DNA of 64,000 bases from Erythrocercus mccallii (lineage: Eukaryota > Chordata > Aves > Passeriformes > Dicruridae), in assembly GCA_013397435.1 (NCBI GenBank), contig VZRG01002563.1, forward strand, positions 1 to 64,000, read 5' to 3'. A program made the position numbers and the translations under genes. Shown here one piece after another: positions 1-12,100 of this stretch; positions within the stretch are counted from its first letter, which is position 1; every line of letters starts with the position of its first letter. The notes beneath the pieces were generated by a model. The model was not told where the DNA came from. It saw only the letters and a list, made by a program, of their open reading frames with translations, and did not search any database.

Positions 1-305
1 ATCTCAACGTCCTTCTTAAACTGAGGGGCCCAGAACTGGACACAGCACTCAAGGAGGGGTCTCACCAATGCCATGTACAGGGGAAGAATGACCTCCCTGC
101 TCCTGCTGGCCACACTGTTCCTGATCCAGGCCAGGATGCCATTGGCCTTCTTGGCCACCTGGGCACACTGCTGGCTCATGTTCAGCTGCTGTCACCAGTA
201 TCCCCAGGTCCCTTTCTGCCTGGGCACTGTCCAGCCACACTGTCCCCAACCTATAATGCTGCAGGGGGTTTTTGTGGCCAAAGTGCAGGACTCGGCAGTT
301 TAACT
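1..305 (-). repeat. CR1 LINE fragment, antisense to the plus strand
   Basis: The plus strand reads as the reverse complement of the 3' part of the CR1 reverse-transcriptase region. It carries the familiar strings for 'cccagaactggacacag', 'ctgctggccacactgttc', 'cacactgctggctcatg' and 'gtgcaggactcggca'. The copy runs off the left edge of the window and is broken by frameshifts and stops. Recognition is from memory of avian CR1 consensus text; no alignment was run. Confidence 0.85.
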
Positions 306-730
306 GTTTGGGAAATTTTCCACCACAGAGATGTCAAAGAATTATTTACATAACAACTGAAAGTATAATCTTTTAACTTTTTAAGATTTATATACAAGAG
401 GTTTTAAATCCAGTATACCAATATATTTTTCTCTATACTTGTGAAAGGAAAATCAGTGCCTTAGCCCTATTGTAGCTTATTTTTAAACACAAGACCAAAC
501 TGAGTAGAACTAAACTTTTTGATGAAAACATACTCAATAAATCATGAGCTTTAAAAGTTGCAGAAAAGTATCATCCATACAGTCAGAAGTTGTTTTATCG
601 TCCTCTTATTAGTCCCATTAGCATTTATTTACTAGTACTCTTAGTATTAGTTGTTCTATTGAAATTTTTAAAAAAAAGGAAAAATAATTTAAAGCTACTT
701 TGCCATTCTATAAAACCAAAATAACACAAA

Positions 731-798
731 TGTAAACTGTTTTAATACTTCTACCACTTGACCTTGTAAACTATTTTTATACTTCTATCACTTGACCT
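731..798. repeat. 34-bp imperfect direct duplication
   Basis: Two adjacent 34-bp units (731-764 and 765-798) share the core 'cacttgacct' and the start 'tgtaaact', with about four differences. It is a local tandem duplication with no evident function. Confidence 0.8.
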
Positions 799-2672
799 TG
801 AGTAGAGATTCCCAGATAATTTCAAATTTGCTTGTTCTCCAGACATGGATCCTCTCTATTCACCTGTCTGTGCTAATCCTTTAGTCATGGCAGCAGCAGT
901 CCCCATGGAGCTAGGGGCATCTGAGATTATACTGCACTGACTAAAACACTGCACACTGATGCTGTAAAGAAATTTTATACACAATTATAATTTTTCTACT
1001 TAATTTTACTTATGTAGATGGAAATATATACATTTGATAGGTATATTTGTAACTATAAAAATTATTTCATCTTTGAAGACAGTACCTGGCACAAGTTTTT
1101 TTCTGTCAGCTTTCTAGAGCTTTATTGGCCAAGATATAGAAGATAAAGATGACATTTACAAGTAACTCAAGTAATGTACATCTTTACAAATCAAATCTTC
1201 TTGTCGATAGCCACTTGCTAAAAAGCAGCACACAGGCCAAGCTTTGAAACAAAGTAACTGAATGCATTTAGGACAGAAGAAGTTGAACCAGAAACTTCTA
1301 CTGAGCAAAATATGCCTTTTCTACATAATCTCTGTAAAGACTGATGTTTAGGAGCCTTCTCCCTCATTCATACATTCATTTCCCTTTATAATAAATGAGG
1401 AATATTATGCTATCTGGCTGGCAAGTGTATTGCTGGTCCAGACAAGGAGCCAGGAAATGTTTAGTAGTTTACCTTCAGCTTTCTAGAGACAATCAAGCAA
1501 AGCACATTTAGCAAAGGAGTAGGTGGAAAAACATTATGTTGTGGGGATTATGGACACCACTCAAAACAATAGCTATATCCATCCCTCTGGGAATCAGCAA
1601 AACAAAGCTAAACCTTTCTTTCACAGTAAAACCAGCATCAAGTACCTGGGAAATTTATATCAAGCTGTAGTTTCCTATCTGATTCTTTGCTTACTGAAAC
1701 TGAATATATCCTTTGCCTCCAGAAATGCCCTTCCCAGACAAACAGAGAAAATTACTGTCTGCTCTGTAATGGGGAACAGAAAGACAACACCCTTCTGTTA
1801 CAGAAGGGAAAAAAAGATTATATCATGGGAGAAACATAAGGAAAGCAAATCCTTTGGGATATTGATAATACACTTAACTATGTCCTAGATTTTGGGTCTA
1901 GCTTGGAACTGTACTCACATTTGGTGTTAAAGATAAACATTAAAGTGTAGCTTAAATACAAATGATGAGGACTATTTATAAACCCTGCAAATATGTGTGT
2001 GCAATCTTCATTCTGAGCACATCAAGGATTAGACCATTTAAAGGAATTTGCCCTGGAAATACCTAGCTTCTGGACCTTGACTTGGCTTAAGAGTAAAGAG
2101 AAGTACACTGGGTTCATTCTCACTGGCTCAAAAGTTGATACCTAAATCTCTGCACCTCAAAATTTAAAAAGAAGCAGCAGAATTAAGACATTGGATATAT
2201 CTTAATATAGAATTTGGATATCAGAAACTTAAGCAGTATGCATAAAAAAAACTTCAGAATTGTAGTTTGGGGTATTTAGTGTCTAAATTTTGCCTTGTAT
2301 GAAACAATCCTTCTATATCTTATTTCTGTCTGATTCATGATCTTCAAATAAACTTCATACCTAATTTTATAAGAGCATATGAAGTTTCACTGCAAAGCTT
2401 TTATAAACCAGATCTGATTGAATCCTGTTTATCACTCCTTCTGCATTGATACTATCTTTGGCAAATGGCCTCAGTCAGTGATGCAGAGAAGTGCACTTTA
2501 GTATTCAGCTAATGTACAGTTGGGACCCCTAATGACTCATGCTATTATAAAATTGACTGAGATCACCTAAAGGAAAGAAATAAGATCATTACAAAAACCT
2601 CAGTATTCTCTGAGTCTTGTAATGTTTGTGCTCTGAAGACAGAATTCCCTATTAGGTACTCTGAAATGTCTA

Positions 2673-3023
2673 ATGAAGGCTGTTGTAGCAATTTTGATGA
2701 TATTTGCAATTGAGGTGTCTCTAGCTATTCTAATTGTTCCACCTGTTTGGAAAAGAGAGGAAGGGCAAAAAAAGGTCAGAATGAAATTAACAGATAAGCA
2801 AAAATTAGAGATGAAGGTGTTACATTTAGTTCGGTCAGAATTACAAAGTATTTCTAGGTCAGGGTTAATAGCAAGTGTCTCAGGTCTCTACTCAGAAAAT
2901 GCTGAAGATGATGCATTAGGTTTACTGGTATATTTTAATAGATTGGAACAGCAAGGATTCCTGGCAGTATTTATCTCAAAAACCAGTATTTTCTTATTTC
3001 TAATTAATCTAAAGCAAACTTGA
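2673..3023 (+). CDS. Unrecognised 116-codon ORF with a signal-peptide-like start
   Basis: This ATG-initiated frame begins MKAVVAILMIFAIEVSLAIL, a stretch that looks like a signal peptide or signal anchor. A charged segment (WKREEGQKKVRMKLTDKQK) and a plausible amphipathic helix follow. Codons end mostly in A or T. No upstream promoter, intron junction or poly(A) signal was tied to it, and no family was recognised. It could be a small secreted-protein exon, a decayed retroelement frame, or chance in AT-rich DNA; chance is the default. Confidence 0.15.
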   Translation: MKAVVAILMIFAIEVSLAILIVPPVWKREEGQKKVRMKLTDKQKLEMKVLHLVRSELQSISRSGLIASVSGLYSENAEDDALGLLVYFNRLEQQGFLAVFISKTSIFLFLINLKQT

Positions 3024-6000
3024 TGTATTTTCATAATTTTAATGAAATTTGATATTCAGAAAGAGGAATCAGAGAAACAAGTATCACAGAATAGATTTTC
3101 TAAAAGGAAATGGTGTATATTGGTGACATTTATTTACACCAGGAAGATTTTTCCAACTTTACACATAACTCCCGGTTTTCTAGATAATTAATTTTATTGT
3201 TTTTTCCAACCAAATCATATGCAGCAGTGAATGCTCTTTATCCAAACCCTGCAGCAATGATAAAAAGCCTGCATTAAACATTTCTTATGGAGAAAACACC
3301 CATGCAATTTCAATGTATGATGGCTAGTGAACATATAAAAAGGTTGCTCAAATAAATAAAGCTGTCTACTGAACACTCTCAACAGCAACTTTTCTCAGGA
3401 GAGAAGAAAAATTTACAATTAGTTGAAAAGTTAGACAGGTATGGCCAGTTAGAATATTACAAAACATCATTTAAAATCCAAATTAACGTGGTAGCAGACT
3501 TAATTATTTCTATAAACAAGTAACAGAATAGTAATGAAGACAAAGCTGTCAGCATACACTGTACTTGATCTTCGGGTTGGGACTGGTTTCTGCTTTCAGC
3601 CCTGCACTGGTGTCTTGTACTAAACTTTTATTCCGATGTTACTCAGAGTCAGGAAAGTACTCAATACAAATGAGCATAAAAGCCCATTATGTAACACAGT
3701 TGCAGTTCAAAGACCAAGAAGAAGGAAGGACATATAAAGACGTGGAAGAAATTCCTGCCATCTAAGGCATTGAAGGAAAGAAAGATAAGGGATACTTGTG
3801 AAGTATTTGAATAGGATTTCCTTCTACAAATAAAGACCTTTCCTCACAAAAACACTTCTGCAAATGCAGCATGAAGAAATCAACTTTTGAAAAGTCAGAT
3901 ATAATGGAAGTATACAATAGATGACATGAAAGTGCTGCATAACAAATAAACAAATCTTTGTTATCTTTTGCATTTTGAATATTTTCACATTTTCCTGGTC
4001 AGCATATTTAATTGTTCTATTTTTATATTATTCCTAGTATATATTTCAAAATATTTTGTTTTATTTTAACATTAAATAAAATTACTACAATGTTTTCCTA
4101 ATTTAATTTTGTCTGATACAATTTATAAAATTTAATTACCTCTATAACTAATGCTTGGTAGGAAATTTGTTCATTGAGTTATACCTTTCAACATTTTTCT
4201 TGTAGGTAATGGAATATATCAAAATAAATCACATTTCACTGAAGCATTTTATGGTATGCTGTCAGCAAATGTCCACGGAAACACAAACCTAAAGCATTAA
4301 AAGTGAAACCATTAACTTGCAGATAAATCAGAGGAACTTCTCATTTAAAAAATTATTTGTAAAGGTCTAATGAACTGTCAGGTTTAAGAACTGAAAATTA
4401 CCACATATTAGAGTCTTCCTCATCTCTAAAATAAATACAACCTTATTTCATTTGGACACAAAAATAAAATTCACTAGTCCCATTTATACTTTTAAATCAC
4501 AGAAAGGGTAATTATAACAATGCATGAGCAAACACTTTCTTTCACCTTCATCGCCTAGGGAAAAATGTGAATATATTTCCCTCACTTAAATAAAATCCAT
4601 GCCTGAACGGAGATTAAAATTAGAAATTTATTCCTGAACACATAAATATGACAATACTGCATTTAATGTCTGATGAATATAACTGTCAGGTTTGATTTGG
4701 CTTTTCATTCTCTAAAATAGACTTCTTTATGTATCACACCACATTACTGAATACTGTTAATCTTTAATACATTTGATACATTAGGCAAAAAAACCCCAAA
4801 AAAACTGGTAAGTTTTACTGCCAGAAAGTGAATTTGAGACAGTCATTTTGGTCTGACTTTGCCAGTTATGGAAAAAAAACCCCACAAACAAACAAGCCAC
4901 CACAAAACAAACCAGATATTTTGTGGAAATTTCAACCATGTCTCCTGACAAAGGAGCTATCTTATAAAAATAGGTTAGAGCCTTCCATTCATAAACACTT
5001 AAGAAGGAGATAATTTAAATTCTGTTGTTTTGTGGGCTTTTTTTGTTATTGGTTTGCGGGCTCTTTTCTTTAGTCGTACACATGTTGTCCACCCCCTCTA
5101 CCCCACCCTCGCAATGAGTAAGAGACTGTACAATGGATGTTGGTAGGAGATCATGAGCTACCTTTTGTTAATGTCATGCTGTATGAGTCAACAACAGCCT
5201 CAATATAATTTCTTCAGTATTAGAATAATTTTGAAATTAAAGGATTTCTGTCTTCCCCTACAGCTCTAGTTAGAATGAACATACTCCATTTTTCAAAAGG
5301 AATGCATATTCAGCACATATGGCAGGAAGAGTGCGACTGGATGTTGCACACACTCTCAACAACTCTAGTGACCAGACCTTTGGAATTTCTGAAATACACA
5401 ATCAGGCTTTTTCTCAGAAATTCGGAACACCAGAGAGGTCATGACACTACTGGGAAAAGGAATCTGAGATGTTATTTGAGAATTATGTAGCTACCATGTA
5501 CCATTAACACTTTTCCCCCCCAAAAATTACTTTTTTGTCTTAAGTAAATACTGTCAGTATCTTTTCTATCTCTTCCTCCGCCACCCGAAGGTATGTTCAT
5601 TTTGGCATTTCTGTGGATTAAGAGTTTTGCAGAGCAAAGGAAAAACTCGTGCAACAAGTCAAAAGGTTTATTGAGAGCAAAGAGGATGGCTTCATTTTTC
5701 CTCTAATATCAAACTATTTCAGGTAAAGTAAGAAATCTATAGATTTCCCCTAACTTCAGATCTTCTTCTGAAGCCTTGTTTTCAGACCTTGAGGAAAAGA
5801 ACAGGAAATTTAACAGAAATGGAATGAAGATTTCACAAACCAGTTCACTTGCAGAGATTTAGTCCTCACTTTTTAAGAAGTATTACTGGGAAAAAAAGAA
5901 ACCAAAACAATAGAATGACAGGTGGTTTTTAAATTTCTGTTTTTATTGTCAGTCAGGCAAAGGAATTCTCAGCACATATCTAACACAGATTATTGAAACC

Positions 6001-7391
6001 TCATAAAAAAAAGTCACTCAGTTATGATCATTCTACTACAATATCCAGGCAATTCTTTCTTCTACCGTACTCAGAATTACTAGGCAGTTGATAGTGTTGG
6101 CATGTTCATAGCAACCATCTGACACACTTTTTCAAAATCCTCAATTACTCCATCTCATCACACAGGGGCATGAACTACAGTGATACTACTGAAATACTAT
6201 TGCTACATGGCTGAAGATTCTGCAGCACCAGCAAACTTAGCTTACCACAAAACCCCACTACACTTGCTACTAAAATTAATGGACTAGTAGAGGAAAATAA
6301 TGGAGGGATAGGAGGTGTTGTCAGTAAATCCAAAATTCTTATGAGCAAATCCAAAATTCAGGGATAGTTTTGTTATGACAATATATAATTTGAACTCCTA
6401 AAACACCTGGAGAAGGCTAGCACTGGAACAGTACCATCATCTGAAGAAGACACAGTACCTTCCATTCACCTTCTCATCTGGGAGGCTGGGTGCTGGAAAG
6501 AAAGGATAACATCATACTTTCTTTTCTAAGTTCAGGTCTAGACTTTTACTGGCTATACTCAATCAAAAAGGCACAGCTGTGGAATTAGAGCTTTTACTAG
6601 TAACCTAAATGCATACAAAGGTATGTAAGAAAATTTTTGAAATATGCTATATGAAAAACTATATAAAAGTTGTGATAGCCAATATGTTGTATAAATTATT
6701 CATCGAGTTTTGCAGACTTCTAACCTGACCTTTGGATTCCTGATACTAGGTCTGTAATACATCAAGAGTAGTAAAGCTAAAATTATTATTAAAAAAAGTA
6801 AAAAGGATAAAAAACGATGCAGTTAAACTCTTCAGTTGATTTGTAACAATTTAGTTGCTCTACAACCTCCACAGTTTTTAATGTTACACAACTAGGGAAA
6901 CAGACTGCATGCAGAACTACCTAAGCCTCAACAATGCTGGGGTTCAGGGGCCCAGTATCTGTTAGGTGAGGCATCAGGCATGTCTGCTGTCACTTCTGCA
7001 GCATCCCAAGGACAGCACATTTCATGCAGGGAGAGAGATTTGCTACAAGTGCTCTAGCCCAGGGAGATCTGAGAAATGTGCATTGCAAAAAAATCAAGAG
7101 AAGAGAGAGTGAAAGCACATCATTTATAAAACAGCTTGACTGAGCAAGTAAGTCTGATTTACCTGCACCGTGCCACTATTGTCACGACGGCTCCGCAGGG
7201 AGCACATTCATTTGTCATTTCCACCATGCCGTATCTCAAGACATACAAGTATTACATCGAATGCATCCCTTGGCAGCTGGCTCACAGCCTGCTTTCTGGC
7301 ACATCTCAAATCCATAGATGAATGCTCCGGAACAGCACGCTGCTCTTCATCACCCTATTTCTAACCTCTTGTAAAGCATCTGCAGACAGGC

Positions 7392-7397
7392 TTTATT
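7392..7397 (-). terminator. Poly(A) signal AATAAA of the transglutaminase gene
   Basis: The plus-strand 'tttatt' is AATAAA on the coding strand, 33 nt beyond the stop codon at 7,430-7,432. This implies a very short 3' UTR ending near 7,370-7,380. The position fits; use of the signal is inferred. Confidence 0.6.
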
Positions 7398-7429
7398 TCA
7401 CTGGCTTTAGGTTTTCCCAGGTTGCTCTG

Positions 7430-9101
7430 TTACAGATATTTACGTTTGAAATAGGTAAGAGTGCTCCTTGTGGGACTCCAGGGCCTGCGAGACCCTGCCA
7501 GAGCCAGGGTACTGCCAGAGGGGCACGACCCAGAGCGGGTCAGGGTGGCATAGGCAGAGGGAGAGGAGGAGCGGGGTAGGGTACTGTAGCCAGAGCGGGA
7601 CAAGGTGTAGGAGGAGCGGTTCAAGGAGCTGTACGGAGGGCGTGTAAGTGTGCCGTATGTGGCACGGGTGGAGGAGTAGCCTGAGCGACCCTCAGGGCTC
7701 CACAGTGATCGGGAACTGGGAGCCCACATGGAGCCCAAGCGAGTGGTGCTGTCATAGGAAGGGCCCCACTGAGAACCACACAGCGAGCGAGACCCAGAGG
7801 TGCCCACAAGCTGGGAGACGGAGCGAGAGATGGGGGTACAGAGGGAGCGGGCTGTGGCACCTGCCAGGGGGCGTGGGGATGGGGAGCAGGGGAGGCAGGC
7901 AGCAGCTGATGAGTCCAAGGGCTGAGCAGCAGGCGAGCTGGCAGGGCGGGCCCCCACGGCCACCAGCGAGGTGGAGGTGGGCGAGCACAGGGAGTGGGCT
8001 GCAGGGGGCCCTATTGGGCGGGGGGCTGGAGAGCACAGCGAGTGGGATGCTGGGGGTCCCACGGGACGGGGGGCTGGGGAGCACAATGAGTGGGATGCAG
8101 AGGCACTGCCCACCTGCAGCACTGTTGGGGTGCTGCTACGGTCAGCAGCACGGGGCACTGGGGAAGCCACTGGGGAGCACATGCCATGGGCTACCGCGGC
8201 ACTCAGGGGCTGGGAGGACACGGTGGCCACTGGGCCACATGGAGGCTGGGTGGTGGGAGAGGGCGTGGAGCCACAAACAACATGTGAGATGGAGGCAGCA
8301 GGCACTGAAAGGGGAGTTGGAGGTTGCATGGGATTACCAATGGTGTGGACTACTGGCGAGCACATGGAGTAGGATGGTGGAGCAGACATAGGGACTGCCT
8401 GGGTTGCCCCATTGGGACTGGGGCCAGCCATGAAGTGGGTCAGTAACGCACTCACCGCATTATTCGCAGGGACAGAGACAGAATAGGACATCGGACCCCC
8501 TCCACCTCCAGAGGGGTGTGTGGGAGCAGGACCTGTCTCAAACACCACATGAGGCACAGGGGTGCAAACAGGGTTGGCTGCTGGGGCTGGCATGGAGCCA
8601 TACATGGATGGAGGCATTGGAGCACATGTAGCAGGAGGTACAGTCTCACACATTACACGGAAGCCAGGATCACATCCCACCTCAAAACCAGGATTGATAC
8701 TTGGATTGAAGCCTTGGTTGCAGATGGAGTTGCATAAAGGATGGCCTGCAGGGAGGTACACGAAATCATACACAGGCTGCCCCCCTGCACTGCAGTTTGG
8801 GTTGCACACTGGGATACATATATATTCACACATGGAGTTGAATGCAGGGTCTGCCACAGGGACAGGCCCCGAGCCATTCGTGGGAACAGAGCCATTCTCA
8901 CACACTGGGAGTGACCCGTTCTGGCTGATGGGCAGGACACCATTCTGGCCTGCGGAACAACACACTTCGGCTTTGGCACATCCCTTGCAGTAGGCAAACT
9001 TGTGGCACCCAAGGTTGGCCAGGAGTCGGTGGCTGCCAAGCCTGTAAGGTGTGAACTCCACAACGGTCCGTGCCTGTTGGTTGGATGCCAGCGTTCCCAA
9101 A
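7430..9101 (-). CDS. Transglutaminase exon 13: end of beta-barrel 2 plus the long tail
   Basis: The acceptor follows 'cattatcttgctccag'. The first base completes an Asp codon begun in exon 12. Residues 653-700 (LGTLASNQQARTVVEFTPYR onward, ending AKAEVCC) are the last strands of a transglutaminase barrel. The same frame then runs 508 codons without a stop to YFKRKYL and TAA. The tail has an NG[VS][LV]P zone, a Cys/NP zone (CNPNC, NPGFEVGCDPGF), a long [LMV]C[SGT]P zone with Ser/Ala/Pro, and a Tyr/Ser/Arg zone. The exon is clearly more GC-rich than the introns. An open frame this long in continuous phase with a conserved domain argues against chance read-through. Confidence 0.93.
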
Positions 9102-12100
9102 CTGGAGCAAGATAATGAAAATAATTAGGACCCTAATCCTTAGCACTCAGAGACCTAAGCGCTACAAGATGAGCACACTAAATTAAGTTTGATTTGTTAA
9201 TGATATATTTTAAAAACAAACTACTAAGACAACTTTGTTATTCTTGTCTTCTTCCAAAAAAACCCATACTCTCTGTTGTGAAAATGATGGTAAAAATTTT
9301 GTCCCAAGAGAAGACTCTCATAGTCAGTTGTGTAATTGGAATTGGAAAATCATTTGTGGTACTCACTTGAATTTTTAAAAAATGTAGCACCCTTCTGCCT
9401 CAAAGGTCAGTTGTGTAATTGGAATTGGAAAATCATTTGTGGTACTCACTTGAATTTTTAAAAAATGTAGCACCCTTCTGCCTCAAAGGTGTATTTATTG
9501 CTTACCATTTCCAGCAGTTCAACAGGGCAGCTTTGTGGAATCCAGTTCATTACTAGTCAGTGAAAACAATTCTTAATTTCTTGCCCTCAAAACTAGTCAT
9601 ACTTTTGTCAGTTCTCCTTGTCATGAAGAGAAGTAATGCATATTAATGAACAGCTACTTTTCCTAGAATGTTACAGCATCCTGGAAGTTTCCAGTTTCCT
9701 GTGATTAACCTGTTATGAGCTTAGAATGTAAATTGCTATTTCTCACTGTCATTTTCTAATTGTTCCTATCTGTGGTTCCTTCCAGTTCATGAATATTTAG
9801 AGGAATTTTATTATAAACTCAATAGGATTGTAAGGGATGGGGGACCCAGCTAGCACTTCTTGTAAAGACAAGTGTACAGACAGGTATTTGATGCACCCAC
9901 TTAAATTAAATCTTGAGAAAAATGAAGCAGCAGCATTCCTTGCCAGCTTTAAATGATCATCAGTTTCAAGAGGAATGAGGCTTTTAATGGAGTCTCAAAG
10001 TAATAAAAGGCAAAACGTCACATTCATGTGCTAAAAATATCACAGCTATTGTCTCTCTTAAAACCTGTTCTGAACTTGCACACTTTAGTTCAACCCCCAA
10101 TAGTATCTCCATTTCAAGAATTGATGAACTTACTCAATGGTCATCGGCTCTTTGAATAAACCGCAGCCTTCTAATGTCATTACACAATTCTTCATATCTT
10201 CCTGGAGAGGATTACAGAAGGAGATCTCTGCAGTACATGGTACTTTCAGTCTGGGTTGGCTCAGTAGCTAGTTAAAAAAGAAACAAACACATTTTATGGT
10301 TTTTAATCCTTTTAATCCAATATCCACAATGAGGTAAATAAATGGAAGGAAAAAAAAATATTAAAAAGATTATTAATATACATTTCTTTCTGAATTGCTT
10401 CTGTGATCTCTATACATTACTGAGTCAACTGTTCCACTTTAAAAATCACACCAATCTTGCTAAATTAAAAAAAAAGCCAATAAGATGAATGTAAGAAAGA
10501 AAAATGCAATGAATTTCAAGTTTATTTGCATTGTACCTAGGAAGTGGCCAATAAGACACCCCAGGTCTGTTTCTTAGATCCTAAATTCCATAATTAAAGT
10601 TCCTTACCTTTACAATAACAGGTGGTCTGTTGACCACAATATCCCTGCTCACCATCAGAACTTCTCCGCACTCTGGGTCTGAGACAGCAACTACTTTCAT
10701 AATGTTGTGATCATAGAGATAAGGTCCATATTGATTATATGATATACACAGTGGAATTTTCTTCACTGTAAAACAAATAGTTTCTATTTTTTTCTGATTT
10801 TTTTAATTAATATTCCCATTTTCCTTCCTCCTAAAGTTTAACTCACCCTTACAATGGTTTAATTAAAGTTAAGTTATCATGGCATCTTTGAAAATAGAAT
10901 TTTTCCTGACTTAGAGTGATACATTGCTATCTTCCGCAAACAGTTTCAGTTTTCAATTCATCTATCAGTGAATTTGCAGGATTAGTTGATGATGACGATG
11001 ATAATCATCTACGTAAAATTTGGAATCTTTCTTTCCAATGCAATTCTTAAAGCAATAATACAAACAGGCAAATTAAAGCCTCGTAAAATAGAATTTTGAT
11101 ATCAGTATGAAATTTTGTCTTACAATGATGTGGTTTAATTAAAGGGATCTTGTTTCTTCCAGAAAAAGACATTAATCATGGAAACATGTGCTTATGTTCT
11201 GCTACACATTTGCATTTCCCAGCCTATGGTATGTCTAAGTGTTTTAAGCAAGGGCTTTATACTGGCTGATACCTTCTGGCCAAAGAAAATGTTGTTCTGA
11301 CAGACAATTGCAGCTTTATCTTTGTTTTGAGTATAGAGTCCAGAATTGAAATTTTAATGAAAGAATTTTTTAAATTACCATAAGAATCTCTAAACCGTGA
11401 GAAATGAAGTAAAGACTACAATTTACCTGTCATACATGTAATATTGACAGCATGTTGGTTTTTGAGTGATCACCCTAAAGGAATTCAGCTGTACACATTT
11501 CACTTCCCACCACTATTAGGAAGTCTCGACAAATCCTAAAAACCATCTCCTAAAAAGAACAGAGTGTTAGACAATTTCACCCTCTTACCTTCTCTTGGAC
11601 CCAGTGTAACATTCACACTGTCTTTCCAAAATTGATCCATTGGGCAACCACTGTAGGTTATAATTTGTGCACACAAATTAAACTTCAGGGTTTTGTTCTC
11701 ATTACGCAAATTTTCAAGCAGCCAGTTCAGCTGGATATCTTCACCATACATTGGGCAGTTAGCCATCTTTAACCTCATGTTAATTCCAGAGTCACTCAGA
11801 AATGGGTTTTTCAGAGATGATAACTCTCTGTCGATATGGCAGTTGGAAGCATTGCAATACCCTGGGTGAATTCTTCTGTAAGCCCGGTAATAGGCTTCCT
11901 TGTTTTTCACAGAACCTGTTGAAGAAGATATATGATAATGAATCTCCTGGAGGCACAAGAACATTATTATTCTACCCAAATAATAAAGATAATTAAATTT
12001 ATTGCTTCTTCTTCCTGGAACCCAAAGTACCAGGTTGTTGTAGAACAAATGCACCAGGTAATGAAATATGAGATACAGCAGACTGAATGCACAGAAGAAA

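Larger units (their letters stand above)
306..7391. other. Gene-poor AT-rich DNA downstream of the transglutaminase gene
   Basis: No exon series, RNA gene or well-preserved transposon was recognised here. Open frames are short and lack family signatures. It holds a 34-bp imperfect tandem duplication (731-798), one unrecognised 116-codon ORF (2,673-3,023) and A/C-rich low-complexity patches near 4,790-4,915. Confidence 0.5.

Noticed and set aside
7648..8391. 247-codon plus-strand ORF, and shorter overlapping ones on both strands
   Set aside because: They are out-of-frame shadows of the GC-rich transglutaminase tail exon, which has splice phase, domain homology and a poly(A) signal in its favour.
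8898..9146. Minus-strand ORF beginning MLRIRVLIIFIILLQF that looks like a signal peptide
   Set aside because: Its start lies in the intron, across the exon 13 acceptor, and its frame differs from the spliced transglutaminase frame.
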